Source: Symsagittifera roscoffensis
Lineage: Eukaryota; Xenacoelomorpha; Acoela; Convolutidae
Reading direction: 5' to 3'
DNA length: 64,000 nt
Assembly: GCF_963678635.1 (NCBI RefSeq)
Contig: NC_087067.1
Location: forward strand, 7,733,716-7,797,715
Below are positions 35,801-45,318 of the stretch, piece after piece (positions within the stretch are counted from its first letter, which is position 1; each line of letters opens with the position of its first letter). The notes below the pieces were generated by a model, which had not been told where the DNA came from, did not search any database, and saw only the letters and a list, made by a program, of their open reading frames with translations. A program made the position numbers and the translations under genes.

Positions 35801-36747
35801 GCAACATTCCAGCTGATGAAGCGCGGCTCCATCCCTTCACTCCACTTCAGCATTCTCTTCTCCGCATCACGAGCCGCTCCGATGCGAGGGGCAATGATGG
35901 GAGATGTGACTCCCAACAACATCCTCCTTATCGGTGGATATCGAGGGCATTGGTCCGGCAGCGGCCTGGACCCAGAAAGCCACGCTTGCTGGTTCTCTTT
36001 CGCATGTGCATAGGCCTCTGGTAAAAGTGGGACTCCCATAGCCGCTCCTGTATCCTTCACTACTGGTCTCAAATTCCAAAGCTTCGGGTTAAACTGGATG
36101 TGAGAAAGGTACTCACGGCCCATTCGGCAATTGAAGTGGTTGTTGAAATCCATCAACACCCAACCTGGCTCCGCTTCTCTTCCGAACAGCCTATCGTCGC
36201 TGGCCAGCCCTCTGAGCTCCCTCTGCTCTACCCAATTCAGCACGGAACAGTCCACGACTGAGACCAGGTTGACATACAACACAGAATTCCGGTATGCCTT
36301 GACTTGCACGTCCGGGAACGCGAAAGACATCACCGATCCATACACCACCGTGACGAATTCCCGCAATCCGTGAATCAGAGCCAACGGATCGATCCGCATC
36401 ATGACAGCCAAATCTGTCAGCAAAGGCATGCTGCAATACTGCTTACATTCACCCGCATCCGTCGCCACCTTATCTTCTCCCGTGACGCTTCTGTTCTGTT
36501 GCAAGAGATATTGGAGCAGGAGAGTCCTCCAGTCTTTCATCTTCCAGGGCAAGGCGGTTTCCAACTGTGCATTGAACTCACGACTTGGTCCCTGAAGTTG
36601 TTCAGGGTAACGCAACAGCACAATCAAATCACCCAGTCGACCGTAGGTCATGGCAATCAGAGTCAGGAGTCCACCCAATCTCAAATTTGCCAACGCTTGG
36701 ATGAAGAGATTCGCCGGTGCCTTTTCGGCGGAAATTTTCATGACCAA
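32839..36747 (-). CDS. ORF3 large central fragment, copy 1 (1302 residues, unknown)
   Basis: The longest open frame in the window. Order: a helical N-terminal part with hydrophobic stretches (LTLIAMTYGRLGDLIVLLRY), a conserved W/F-rich part (FISWNVAAAHTFDFSFPDAW), a very acidic disordered linker at ~430-490 (DELMDQDDNDND), a basic Lys/Arg-rich stretch (RRARKGLKRLKG), and a long helical C-terminal half. Matching sequence in copy 2 (54169-58330) has been kept across both copies despite stops, so it was under coding constraint. I recognise no enzyme motif. Could be a structural, nucleic-acid-binding or movement-type protein; this is open. Confidence 0.75.
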   Translation of the reverse strand: MVMKISAEKAPANLFIQALANLRLGGLLTLIAMTYGRLGDLIVLLRYPEQLQGPSREFNAQLETALPWKMKDWRTLLLQYLLQQNRSVTGEDKVATDAGECKQYCSMPLLTDLAVMMRIDPLALIHGLREFVTVVYGSVMSFAFPDVQVKAYRNSVLYVNLVSVVDCSVLNWVEQRELRGLASDDRLFGREAEPGWVLMDFNNHFNCRMGREYLSHIQFNPKLWNLRPVVKDTGAAMGVPLLPEAYAHAKENQQAWLSGSRPLPDQCPRYPPIRRMLLGVTSPIIAPRIGAARDAEKRMLKWSEGMEPRFISWNVAAAHTFDFSFPDAWSRKKIKALPSRRPEVSPEMWNEVYTPTDDLSRLKWPGEAKVVMLEVARESRGGSYITIEDLAPHGEESVEFLVNDELFYHAGDMTVPARPDSGIDTRQGPSGPKPKPDAGDDELMDQDDNDNDIEGKTGKPGETDLGALERDLLEYRFSEDDDGEVDRSLLLLTPSSFMSPTKEASADLSPMDPIRQARECRSRDPQRLLHESPRRRKIEESMRVSFLSTLPEEEWEIYQNELEGKTGATWSRVNFMERSWDVIRRYGTQSIMKVGLNQPIMREVLQKIVNSMESDVLTESVTEDSADDQQVTKKLPVRRARKGLKRLKGKTGSRAANPRVAKSKASAVVASLTSAGCSSESGQGDGATLTGGEKENLIPPMLLAGLTTTAVRSRKTARTLADTKLEMDIISQCGSGGLEDNRPSRTNMAKLKLEGQLDVVEYSRVTVPESVHMGDPAGGYVEMLKTRNSARGHLMAWSEKRAMQEYLKELTENSNLNRKEYGTVMSSEANEIGLEKLLEISWRAALQRYFDETMHAPATVAAYLAHPCMRTDLQVRLAWCLMGIKKAEYEASNDSKSREQELELMEALRALISKDDSAIAWAKRKDALCFVRFVVDRIPTPVLGECIKIIRQKGVDCERNFLRALLELYQDMPLTVPNKESNDMESYRKLEEVRIRRYSNKELKVSRELIEAVKGQKDFATLRKLKSFQYVSGIPGMAYNPFVNEETREAYFDYEQVIVLNFWVERIKETGMLMVEQPKLGIILEEPVVKPSVPELMGQVSFDCGSWDGPLKTSLVTMWELMKPSWCPHPNAGLIWDMTADIALDLDDDASLHDLAMIHHLLAMRLTKRKSNPSTELSEESPSSNWLKQGTCLAQHSGMEGHVCNLGHCLITLSEQHRQLARLYGRLSMSDKSGMELVADCHGVTDVNLTTAFGFCSMTSSIESLERLERAHELVTSHSVEVFPGALQTEQKIGGWREFLEN

Positions 36748-36985
36748 ATGTCACGTATAGGGCTAATATCAGGCCAATCGACAAATTCCTGATGTCTTTG
36801 ACGAAACTCGCGATCAGGTTACGGGATGCCCTAGGATAGCACGTCGACAGGAAGGATGGTGTCCATCCCACTCCCATTCCACCCAAGATGGCATCCGATC
36901 GTTCATACTGTGCCCTCGTGGCTAGCACGTCAGCTTGGAACTTGTCCAGTGACATCGTGTTTACGTCCTGCATCAATTTCAACAC
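36629..36985 (-). pseudogene. ORF3 fragment, copy 1
   Basis: 118 residues beginning MLKLMQDVNTMSLDKF. Its first ~75 residues continue the protein seen intact in copy 2 frame 57801-59048; the last part is out of frame after a break near 36740. Unknown function. Confidence 0.6.
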
Positions 36986-37326
36986 ATCATGCCCCCAGCT
37001 AACTCCCGGGCATCAAACAAGTTCTTCAGATATACGTGTATCTCTTTTGTCACTGCCGGCGCATGCTCGAACGCGACCTCACCCAAGGTGCACAGCCTTG
37101 GTGACAAGTACAACCATACACTGTTGTGTGGCTTCGTGCGCAAAGCCATTGCCATGAGATCTTCTTCCGCTGACGTCATGTTCTTCCTGACTGTCCTGCC
37201 CTGCTCGTTCTCGGCATGATCCATCTGTCTGAACCAGAGATCATCAGCCACCTGTTGTACTAACAGATGGTCGTCATCTACCCCTGGTCTTAACTTCAAC
37301 ATTCTGGCAAAGTTGGACAGCTCCAA
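36979..37326 (-). pseudogene. ORF3 fragment, copy 1
   Basis: 115 residues (MELSNFARMLKLRPGVDDDH...). Copy 2 reads through from further upstream; here a TAG near 37340 replaces a Glu codon, and a small indel near 36985 separates it from the next fragment. Unknown function. Confidence 0.6.
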
Positions 37327-37417
37327 CCCCAGAACCTAATCTAGCACCAACCGAGTTGTGCTACAATCTTTGAGTCCCTGTATGGTATTGGAAATGTCAG
37401 CCCAAACGGCGGGAAGC

Positions 37418-37918
37418 TCAGATCGGGACGGGTAGTAATTGTCTCGGTCTACCACTCTGTTCGGGGGCAGGAATTATCACGTTGAACCTCCCCTCTGCTA
37501 TCGTTGTGACCATCGTGTACACAAACTGAAGGGGCTCTGGCAATGCAGCGTACCCTGGTGACAACACAAAGACCACATTCACTACATTTTGGGTGAAACG
37601 TTGATTTGCTGCTGTTTCTACCTCAGCCATCGCCGAGAGCAATGTCATTATCGCCTCCCCTATGACCTCGTTGCTCGGGACCGACCCATCCGTCAGACGT
37701 GTCAACAAGCCCCTGCTTTGCAGATGATCATTTGAGCCTGCAACCACTATCACCTGCGGCTCCATGCTGACCACCCTTCGTACACTTATCATCATGCCTA
37801 TTGCCTGTCCCCAGTCCAATTTAGGCGCCGTCAAGAAAATCACGTCGGGCCAAAAGAGAGAACGGGGCGTATAGAGATAATCGGAACTGGCCACAATCAG
37901 ATACTTTGCAGCTTTCAT
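37418..37918 (-). CDS. ORF3 module with G-S-N-D motif, copy 1
   Basis: 166 residues. A beta-alpha-beta-like pattern includes KYLIVASSDYLYTP, PQVIVVAGSNDHLQSRG and VVNVVFVLSPGYAALPEPLQ. The GSND box in a hydrophobic strand is like block III (GxND) of SGNH hydrolases, so this may be a second, diverged SGNH-like fold, but I see no matching GDS or DxxH blocks. It ends PVPI-stop at the same place as copy 2, and the next domain continues in the +1 frame in both copies. Confidence 0.6.
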   Translation of the reverse strand: MKAAKYLIVASSDYLYTPRSLFWPDVIFLTAPKLDWGQAIGMMISVRRVVSMEPQVIVVAGSNDHLQSRGLLTRLTDGSVPSNEVIGEAIMTLLSAMAEVETAANQRFTQNVVNVVFVLSPGYAALPEPLQFVYTMVTTIAEGRFNVIIPAPEQSGRPRQLLPVPI

Positions 37919-37981
37919 CTCTAAGGGATCGTAAGCTGCAAACAGGCCGTCGCCTATTGGGGCCTTCAGTTTCCCATATCT

Positions 37982-38473
37982 CTAGTCATCTCCATTCACC
38001 ATGGTCGTTCGGGGGTAGTCCCTTAAATACTCGCCAGGCGTCTGACCGGGTGGTTTAGCAAACTGCCTGTGCATCTTGTGATGCTTGTTATTGGGCTTGT
38101 TATCTGCCTGAAACTTGCCCTTGCGAGCAGGTGGCGTCAGTTCCCGGGCTCTCTGTCGGACGTCCGTAAGAGACCGGGTATTCAAAGGTCCAAAGGTATT
38201 GTCCTGAGGCAACCCATTCAAGTCTGCATGCCGGAGCGTAGTCGTAGAGCTGATCTGCTCCTGCTCTGCTAGCAGCCAATTCACGCCCGGTATCCGATAT
38301 AGTCGCGACACTGTGGGACTTTCTCCGCCTATCATTTTCATTGCGTCCTCCCGACACGTCAGGGTATTCATGTTCAACTTCGTGGACATGTCCGTCTTGT
38401 ACTGTCCCCAATGACTAGGGTCTGATCGGTTCCACAGCAGCACGCTGCCTGGTTCAACTCCCTCCGCTGGCAC
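37982..38473 (-). pseudogene. ORF3 linker after SGNH domain, copy 1
   Basis: 163 residues, polar, with a conserved TLTCREDAMKMIGGESPTVS segment and a basic tail (KPNNKHHKMHRQFAKPPGQ). In copy 2 it is in frame with the SGNH domain; in copy 1 a short deletion near 38470 shifts the frame. Possibly an RNA- or nucleic-acid-binding tail. Confidence 0.6.
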
Positions 38474-39300
38474 GGTCCTGCTGCTGAAGCAGGGTTTGCC
38501 GTGGCGGGCGGATCGTTCCTCCTAGACACGGTCTGGGAGTTATTCCTGTTCTGAACCACTGATCTCCCGAGTCGGCTTTCAAGCGGTTGCGTTCTGGGAG
38601 GAGGAGCAGTCCCTAGCCTCTCTCTTACGTTTGAGCTCGGAGCGATGGATGTGGCTGCAGCCGTCTCCATTGCCAAGGGCCCTAGGCGGTTGACTAGGGA
38701 TTCGGGCACGCTTGCCCTTATTCTACTTCCTCCGGTCGAGCTGGTCCGAGCCAGAGAACTGGTCGCCCTCGACTCCTGCTCCACTTCCCTCAACAGCGTC
38801 TGAAATACATCATTGACCCAGTGTCTCCCTCGTTGGGTGTTGAAATGTATTCCATCTCTGGTAAGCGCGATGTGATCAATCATGCGTAGCATGTTCTCGA
38901 GATCCAGAAGTCGCAGCTCGCCAGGGTTGTTTCCCACCAGATTGCGGATCATTTCATTCCACCGTGTCACGTTGCCATTCATGAAATCTGCCACTGTGGT
39001 GCCCACCAGCGGGTTTTGTGGTATCGTGCACAGCACCACAAACCTGGGCCTGTACTTCTCCTTCAGTTCATTCAGGAGGCATACCAACAGAGGCTCCCAC
39101 TTGCTCTCCGGAGTCACTGGGGCTCTCGAGACGTCGTTGGTTCCCAGCATTATCACCAGCGTATCCAGGTGATCCTCGCTCTGGAATTCCATCATCTTGA
39201 TGACCTGAGCCACTGAGGCTCCTCCAAAGGACAGAGTGGTAGTCTGACCATAGGCGAAGATCTCATTCAGATCCCTCACCAAACTGTCTCCTATGATCAA
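38374..39300 (-). CDS. ORF3 SGNH/GDSL hydrolase domain, copy 1
   Basis: 308-residue frame with all four SGNH blocks: IGDSL with nucleophile Ser6, oxyanion Gly in FGGAS, Asn in LGTND (about residue 55), and the Asp/His pair in RDGIHFN (about 149/152). This fold hydrolyses ester or acetyl bonds on lipids or carbohydrates. Related GDSL esterase ORFs are known in CR1-type non-LTR, Penelope-like and bdelloid rotifer LTR retroelements, where a role in membrane interaction has been suggested. The domain starts mid-fold at this Met because a TGA at 39346 interrupts the upstream part; copy 2 has the intact version. Confidence 0.88.
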   Translation of the reverse strand: MIIGDSLVRDLNEIFAYGQTTTLSFGGASVAQVIKMMEFQSEDHLDTLVIMLGTNDVSRAPVTPESKWEPLLVCLLNELKEKYRPRFVVLCTIPQNPLVGTTVADFMNGNVTRWNEMIRNLVGNNPGELRLLDLENMLRMIDHIALTRDGIHFNTQRGRHWVNDVFQTLLREVEQESRATSSLARTSSTGGSRIRASVPESLVNRLGPLAMETAAATSIAPSSNVRERLGTAPPPRTQPLESRLGRSVVQNRNNSQTVSRRNDPPATANPASAAGPCQRRELNQAACCCGTDQTLVIGDSTRRTCPRS

Positions 39301-39345
39301 GTGGCGACTCCCTGGGGGAATTACCTGGTCGCTCGTAGCGGGGTT

Positions 39346-39588
39346 TCAGCTCATGTCATTCAGGCAGGCTCTAGGATGCTCCGCAGCTACTTGCGTGAAC
39401 TGGTGACGTGTCATCAGATTCTTCCTAATGTCTACCACGCGGGACTTTTGAAAGGTTCTGCCATGCGCAGTCCCCGAGGACACTACCGTGCGGGGTGCTC
39501 GCTCCGAGCTATTGGATGAATGATCACGACGTTGGGAAGGAACGATCCTACCCAATGTCCGTCCAGTGGTTCGGTTGATCTCATCCAT
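39346..39588 (-). pseudogene. ORF3 fragment before SGNH domain, copy 1
   Basis: 80 residues, Ser/Arg-rich then RVVDIRKNLMTRHQF. Continuous with the SGNH domain in copy 2; here it ends at TGA (39346-39348) in place of Trp. Confidence 0.65.
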
Positions 39589-39687
39589 TGTTGCTCTGGC
39601 CTCTTGGTTGAACGATTCTTGGAACTGAGGAGCGAGGTAGGTGTCAGAAGGGTCCGGTAGCGTGTTCCTTTGACTGGAAGCAGACGG

Positions 39688-40500
39688 TTATGTCTGCTGA
39701 GGAGCCTCGGGCCCTCTCGATGCACGTAAATCCAAAGCCTCGGGCCCTCTCGATGCACACAGCTCCTGTAATCTTGTCATGGGGCGTGTGTCGCTGGATC
39801 CCTCCAAGGATTTCATTGTCGCCAGAACTTTCTGTGACACTTGGCTCACCTTTGCGATATACAGCTCCTTCAGGTGCTTTATTTCATCCTCCTTGTAGGC
39901 CACCTGCAGATCTTCATATTTCTTCTTCCATTCGTCTCTTTCTCGAGCAATCGCCCTATACTCCTGGAGTTTGGCACACAGCTCGCTCTGATCTCTCTCC
40001 TTCTTCTCCAGCGTCTCAATCGTCTCCGACGTCTGGATCTCTATTTCACTCACCCTCACCCTCTTCGGAGGAGGAGCAGCTGTTGGAGAGTCGACCGAAT
40101 GTGACGGGCCTGGCCCATCACGTTGTCTCTTCGCTCCGATGCGTGGCTGCGCAGGTTGGACGGGTAGGGGCATCTCACCTAGCCGGTGGTCCCTCGGTTC
40201 ACCTAGTCCTGGCTCACGAGCCAGGTCGTGGCCAGACATTTCTCCACGCCGCCATCTCATAAGGCTGTTTCGACCTCTCTCGGCGGTCCCGGACACACCG
40301 AAGGCCATCATCAACACGACTTCTGGAGGGCGATTCCCTCGACCCTCTCGTCCTAATGCATTGAGGAGCGCGACCACAAACATCGCCAGCCCCGGGTCTT
40401 CTCGTGTAAAATCACAATCGATCAGCCGCTGATAGATCTCGTCTAGAGTCGCTCCTACACTCGCTGAGAGGAATTCCATAAGTTCGTTCGTGTCACCCAT
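39688..40500 (-). CDS. ORF3 N-terminal coiled-coil protein, copy 1
   Basis: 270 residues starting at the first ATG of ORF3, with a ~450 nt non-coding gap upstream in both copies. A compact N-terminal helical domain of ~80 residues (LDEIYQRLIDCDFTREDPGL) is followed by a Pro-rich basic segment with a nuclear-localisation-like PPPKRVRV, then a heptad-type coiled coil at about 160-235. Ends with two short repeats of LDLRASRGPEA. The TAA at 39688 is CGA in copy 2, so the frame probably ran on into the SGNH part. Likely an oligomerising, nucleic-acid-associated protein; inference only. Confidence 0.7.
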   Translation of the reverse strand: MGDTNELMEFLSASVGATLDEIYQRLIDCDFTREDPGLAMFVVALLNALGREGRGNRPPEVVLMMAFGVSGTAERGRNSLMRWRRGEMSGHDLAREPGLGEPRDHRLGEMPLPVQPAQPRIGAKRQRDGPGPSHSVDSPTAAPPPKRVRVSEIEIQTSETIETLEKKERDQSELCAKLQEYRAIARERDEWKKKYEDLQVAYKEDEIKHLKELYIAKVSQVSQKVLATMKSLEGSSDTRPMTRLQELCASRGPEALDLRASRGPEAPQQT

Positions 40501-40985
40501 TTCTTATCGTGTTGATTCTTGCTGTCGTGTAGTTTCTTCCTGTCTCGTTTGATTCAATGGATTCAATAAACATTTTCTGATCAATCAAGATCTAAAAAAC
40601 AAGTCGCGACTTAAAACCATCATTTTTGGATTAAACATCATTCAACTCTTTAAAACTCTTCATTGAAATTCTCTTCTCAATTCTGATTTAAAAATTTAGC
40701 ACCAAGGTGGATCGTCCACCTGTATCTTTGTCAGTATAGCACAAATGAGCGCTGTCACCTTGATGACCTGGAGTACTCTAGGTCTTTTATGACACGAAAC
40801 ATAAAACATATCATAACAATAACATAACACATAAACACATGAACATCTATATTATCACATAAAAACATAATCCCTAATATTGTACCTAAAAGCTAACCTA
40901 ATCTAAAACTTGACACTAATTCTTATCAAGTAACTTAATAAAAACCACTTATCGCCAAACGCAATTCCTAGCATATGCTCAGATA
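40501..40985 (-). promoter_or_regulatory. Structured pol-ORF3 junction, copy 1
   Basis: Non-coding gap between the macrodomain and ORF3. It keeps two palindromes also found in copy 2: GGTGGATCGTCCACC (40706-40720) and GACCTGGAGTACTCTAGGTC (40765-40784, one mismatch). Between them lies a small AGC...GCT stem. AT-rich sequence surrounds the stem-loops. Could control expression of the downstream ORF by splicing, reinitiation or a second transcript. Confidence 0.55.
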
Positions 40986-41029
40986 GTATTTTTTATGTAA
41001 GTAAACCTCTATGTCCGTTTCTGAAAATA

Positions 41030-41460
41030 TCACATGTAGAAATGCGTACAACTCTCTCGGATGTAGCTTTCCCCTATTAGGATCATATACTGGTAACGAG
41101 AGAGAGAGGTCACTCCTCTTTCAACCAAAAAATCTCTTAGTCGATTCAAGGCCAATACCAAGCTCTTTTTTGGATCTACATGTTGCCTATCAGTGGCCTT
41201 AGTAACCAGGAAACATAAATATTTCCCTGGTATCTGTGATGCAACAGGGGGCGGCGCTATCATCCCTCCCACACCAGGCCTCTGTTTCCATAAAAATTCG
41301 ATGTTTTTATACTCTCTTTTGAAATCAGCCGGTAGTGCTGTTTTGAAGCTTACGTCCGCGGTTATCGCTATAGCGCACGTGCGTTCCGTGAGTATGAAAT
41401 CGCTGTCCGTTATGACTATATTGTTTGAATAATGGTTCGTTAGATCAAAATACGATTCAA
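41030..41460 (-). pseudogene. Macrodomain (TARG1-like), copy 1, frameshifted
   Basis: Same domain as 62554-63075. The frame is open from the end of the acidic pol tail through PGKYLCFLVTKATDRQH and CVTSL-type strand (GVTSLS), then shifts before the last strand-helix unit, so the C-terminal third is lost from the frame. The 80-residue frame 41030-41272 covers only the middle part. Confidence 0.7.
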
Positions 41461-42051
41461 AAATTCGTCCAAAAGGTGGTTTTTTAGCATTCTCGTCTCT
41501 GTCTCTAGTTCTCCGGTTTCTCTTGCCGATTTCAACTTTTTTATTATCAGATTTTTGGTGTGGGTGAGTCCTACCCCCACTCCCCGGACAAAAATATCCA
41601 TCGACGTCCCCGTCGATCGCCCAAAGTCTAGGAGATCGAGGTTGGATTGTGGAACACGTAGAGGACCATCTGGGGCGACCCAGTTGGACTCGGTATTGTC
41701 ACGACTGATGTATTTGATGTCGTCTTTATCGACGTCCTGAATCGTCAGGATCGTCTCTTTTGGATCTGTCGGTAGATCATGGAGCCATTCGAGCACGCGC
41801 AAGTTCGTTAGTTCTTGCTCATGAGTCTGTTCCGCTTCTGGTTCGCACTCCACTTCTGGTTCTGATCGATCGTCGATCCAATCCTGATCCATATCATTCA
41901 CCAAGTCGATTTCTTCTAGCACCGCCACTTCGTCCAGTCCCACTAGCGAGTCCATGATATCACTAACAACTATCCTGTCTACAACGAAATCCTCGCCGTA
42001 CGGATTGTATTTCTTCTTGTTTCTTCCTCTCTTGCTCTGGCGTGTTTCCAT
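41440..42051 (-). pseudogene. Acidic C-terminal tail of pol, copy 1
   Basis: 203 residues, strongly acidic in the first half (EEIDLVNDMDQDWIDDRSEP), then a conserved DLLDFGRSTGTSMDIFVRG segment. In copy 2 the same sequence continues without break from the integrase C-terminal region, so this is a pol extension and not a separate gene. In copy 1 a deletion has removed the link. Ends in an A6 run close to the macrodomain frame. Confidence 0.7.
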
Positions 42052-42995
42052 GGTGAGAGGAAAGTCAGGCTGTATTCCTTTGTCAATTTCGATTTCTTTA
42101 ATAATTTTTTGGTTCCTTTTGGTGGAACCACTTCCTGCAACACCCAGACGTAGTCGCCAACTGAGTAGGCTTTCGCATCGGCTGTCCTTTTATCAAACCT
42201 CCTTTTTTGTCTAATTTGCGCCTGTTGCGTGTTCCTCCTGCATAAATCATTGAGGTCCTGCTGTCTTCTAATAACATCCCGCACGTACGTTTGCGGTGCT
42301 GTTCTCTTCCCCTCATATTCAGGGTAGAGAAACGTCAACGGAAGCGCTTTTTCGTGATCCGTTAGCATCATGTGCGGACTTATTCCCGTGGTGGAATGCT
42401 CTGTGCTGTTGTAAGCACCCATCACTTGCGGCAAGTGCTTGTCCCAGTCATCCATGTAACGTGAGCAATATACTCTCAGCATGGATACCAGTGTGCGATT
42501 TTGCCTCTCGACTAGGCCATTCGTTTGCGGGTGGTAAGTGGTCGAGTGGGTCTGCGCTACCTGCGACCTTTTCATTAACTCCTTCGTGAGATCACCCACG
42601 AATGCTTTGCCATTGTCCGATTGGAACGTGATGGGGCAGCCATGCCTCGCTATCCACACATTTATCAAATGATCGCATGTTTCTTCAGCCGATGCTGTCA
42701 TGCAGGGTGCTGCCTCCGCATACTTCGTAAAATGGTCGATCATTACCAGCACCTGATTATAGCCCGTTGCTGTCATGCAGATTTTCTGATGATCAATTTG
42801 CACCATTTCGTTGAATCCCGACGACTCTTTTGACTGTAGGGGGAACCTTAGTTTCCTGGGATCCTTCGCCTGCTGACATGACAGGCATGCGGCAATCCAC
42901 TTCTCACAAGCCTTCTTCAATCCCGGCCATTCGAATCGTTTCGGTATCCTGTTATACACTTTGTCCACGCCTTGATGGCCCTTCTCTGTTGGCAT
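41979..42995 (-). pseudogene. Element B integrase, copy 1, C-terminus deleted
   Basis: 338-residue frame. Part of the zinc region (second His and CLSC at 37-40), then the catalytic core with D68 (QIDHQK), D127 (SDNGKAF) and E163 (GLVERQN), i.e. DD35E. It inserts cDNA into the genome. The frame reaches GDYVWVLQEV and KGTKKLLKK, then jumps to sequence that in copy 2 lies over 300 bp downstream, in a wrong phase; the chromo-like C-terminal domain is missing. Its own N-terminus is fused by deletion to the end of RT. Confidence 0.88.
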
Positions 42996-43046
42996 GCCGA
43001 GGACCGGTGCCTCGCAAAGTTCACGTTTGATTTTTTCAAATGAAAC

Positions 43047-43808
43047 TTATGCCTCATCAGTCCAGGTGAACTTCTTGCCCTTGTTTCTCATCAACCTCTG
43101 CATGGGGTATATTTTGTCAGCATACCCCTTGATGAACTCTCGATAATAATTTGCGAATCCCAGAAAACTCATCAACTGTTTATCTGTTTTAGGTGCCTTC
43201 CAGGTCAGCACCGCTTCAACCGCTTCGGGATCTGGTCTCACTCCATGTTTGTCAACCAGGCGGCCTAGATACTTTATGGAATCCCTGAGGATTTCACACT
43301 TAGAGGGTTTACATTTCAGACCCGCCTGCTTCATGCAAGAAAACACCTCCTCCAACCTCTCTATGTGGTCTTCTAAGGTTGGTGTTGCAATCACGACATC
43401 ATCAACATAACACATGATGAGATTCCCGTATTTCTTAGTGACGCTCGTGAGTGCCTGGGCCATCAGTCGCTGGAATGGGGCCGTCGCGTTGCACAATCCA
43501 AACGGCATCCTCTTCCACTGGAACAATCTCAGCTCGCACGCAAAGCCTGTTTTCTCTCGATCTTGCTTTCTTAGTGGCACTTCCCAGAACGCAGAGCCCA
43601 AATCTAACGTCGTGAAGAACTTCGCGTCTCCCAGCTTGGAAAGGCTCTCATCGATGCGGGGAATCGGGTATGCGTCTTTTATAGTCAATGCGTTCAGATA
43701 ACGGAAATCACAACAAAATCTGAGTTGTCCCCCTTTCTTTTTCGCCATGACTACGCCACAAGCCCACGGGGACTTCGACGGCTCGATCATGTCGTACTCC
43801 ATTAACAT
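43047..43808 (-). pseudogene. Element B reverse transcriptase, copy 1
   Basis: 253 residues with the full RT core: SPWACGVVMAKKKGGQLRFC, FTTLDLGSAFW (D69), MPFGLCNATAPFQRL, YVDD at 134-137, KYLGRLVD, and the thumb FLGFANYYREFI. It stops at FTWTDEA; a single TAA is followed in the same frame by a short stretch that runs straight into the integrase zinc region, so RNase H is absent. The frame before the start Met is shifted from the protease frame. Confidence 0.92.
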
Positions 43809-43914
43809 CTCGATTTCCTTCCTACACGCCTCTGACTTGTTTGGGGTTATTCTTCTCGCCCCTTCCCTATGAGGTACCGAGCCCTCTTCTATCTCAATCT
43901 CGTGTTCTACAAAA

Positions 43915-45318
43915 TTACAGCAACCTATGTCGACTCGAAAAAACGTCTGCGTTCCGATTTAGCACCGCACTGAGCGAATCTAGTTCCTTGTCTGATATTT
44001 TACCCTTCAAATGTTCTATCTCAGGTAGGACTGGTTTATTCGCTGCTAACTCTGCTTCTGTCGGCCTCTCAGGAAAGTTGGAGCAACTAGACAGCCCATC
44101 ATCTGTTTCCGATTTCATTGAAAACAATTTCCTAGAAGATTTCAATTCATTCACTCTCCTCATTATACATTCTTGGTTCGCATGCAATGGACATTTAGTT
44201 ACATCAAACTTTTTCAAGTTCTCCACACTCTGAAAGTCTCTGTTCAGAGGCAAAGCATAGCCAAGTTTCTTTCCCCTCTGTATTGTCACTGTTGTTGCTT
44301 CTGTGTTCAATAACACACTCACACACAGTCCGCTCTGAGTGAGTGAGAAGCTTCTTCCTAAAATAGCCGAGCTTTTACTGTTTGGATTTGGTACCAGACA
44401 CACCTGTCTGTCATTGCTGAGTTCATTCAAGTTCCTCATCCTAAACGTCGCTACTACGGCTTGGTTTGGTTTTAATCTAACTTTTCGATCCAGAAAAATC
44501 GGCACCTTGGCCTGGTTAATTAAGATCTTATTAAGGGGTCTCTTTTCATACTTTCTCTCAGGATCCTTGATCCTAATCAACCCGTCATTGAGATCGAACG
44601 TGACATCAAAGTTGCGTACGAAGTCCTTTCCTAAGATGAACTGATCGGATTCGTCCAAATTCTCCACTACTAGGAAGCTCATCCAAAGATGTCTTCCTCC
44701 GAGCTGCAGTGAAATGATCGGGGCTCGTCCAGTCACATAGATCGCTCCCTGATTGGCAGCTGCCAACCTGATGTTTGTCGGTATGAGATCCGACCTCTCG
44801 AATCCCATGTCGGTCCAAGTTTTGACTGGCATGACACTAACCACTGCTCCCGTGTCTAGCAGTCCCTTTTTTGAAAGTTGTCTGCCTTGCACGTCCAGCA
44901 CGTGTGCGGCCAGATCGGCCTCGCAACCTATGTGCACCGCATCTTGTTCGAGCATGGCGTTGTGTCCGATTCGTCTAACCTTCAGCTCCTCTTGACCAAT
45001 GTATATCCGGCCAATCTGATCGTTCGCATCAGTTATGTGAGCTTTTGTGTAGATATTGATGCCATCCACATTCATTAGAATCGGGTATGGGCCATGGAAA
45101 TTGATGTAATGTCCATCCACTTTCATCAGCCTCGGACCTCCTGTTGTGAGCAGCGCTCGCACTGCTCTGGAGTCCAGTTTGGGATCTTTCTCCTTCAGGT
45201 AGTCTGCATAAATGTCCAGGTGGACTAGTGTAATCTCGGATGGTTCACTCAAGTTCTTGACCACCTGGTGCCCTGCGACTGAGATAATGGACATTATCTT
45301 CGTCCCCTCCTTCGTCAT
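43915..45318 (-). pseudogene. Element B protease and pre-RT region, copy 1
   Basis: 467 residues. Retropepsin active site LLDTGAVVSVMP at 153-164 and the ILGKDF box at 228-233, which together define an aspartic protease. A ~150-residue N-terminal part precedes it and a ~230-residue spacer (FSMKSETDDGLSSCSNFPER) leads to RT. The frame ends at RHRLL-stop by a frameshift near 43920, just before the RT palm. Confidence 0.88.

Larger units (their letters stand above)
31631..40500 (-). pseudogene. Element B ORF3, copy 1: whole region, coiled coil + SGNH + unknown
   Basis: About 8.9 kb of coding DNA downstream of pol, in the place where env would be. In copy 1 it is cut into about eleven frames, but most breaks are single nonsense codons or small indels where copy 2 is open: 39688 (TAA/CGA), 39346 (TGA/TGG), 37982 (TAG/AAG), about 37340 (TAG/GAG), 32839 (TAA/GAA), 32075 (TAG/TGG). 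It ends at the same stop as copy 2, about 30 nt before the polypurine tract. One discontinuity near 37430 is shared by both copies. No signal peptide or fusion-protein-like features are visible, so it does not look like an envelope gene. Confidence 0.75.

Noticed and set aside
39690-40262. 190-codon plus-strand frame opposite the coiled-coil ORF
   Set aside because: Shadow of the minus-strand ORF3 frame; the partner copy breaks it and the minus frame has the coiled coil and shared start.
31631-40500. ORF3 as a retroviral-type envelope gene
   Set aside because: Right position, but no signal peptide, no cleavage or fusion-peptide pattern and no clear C-terminal anchor; the recognised domain is an SGNH hydrolase.
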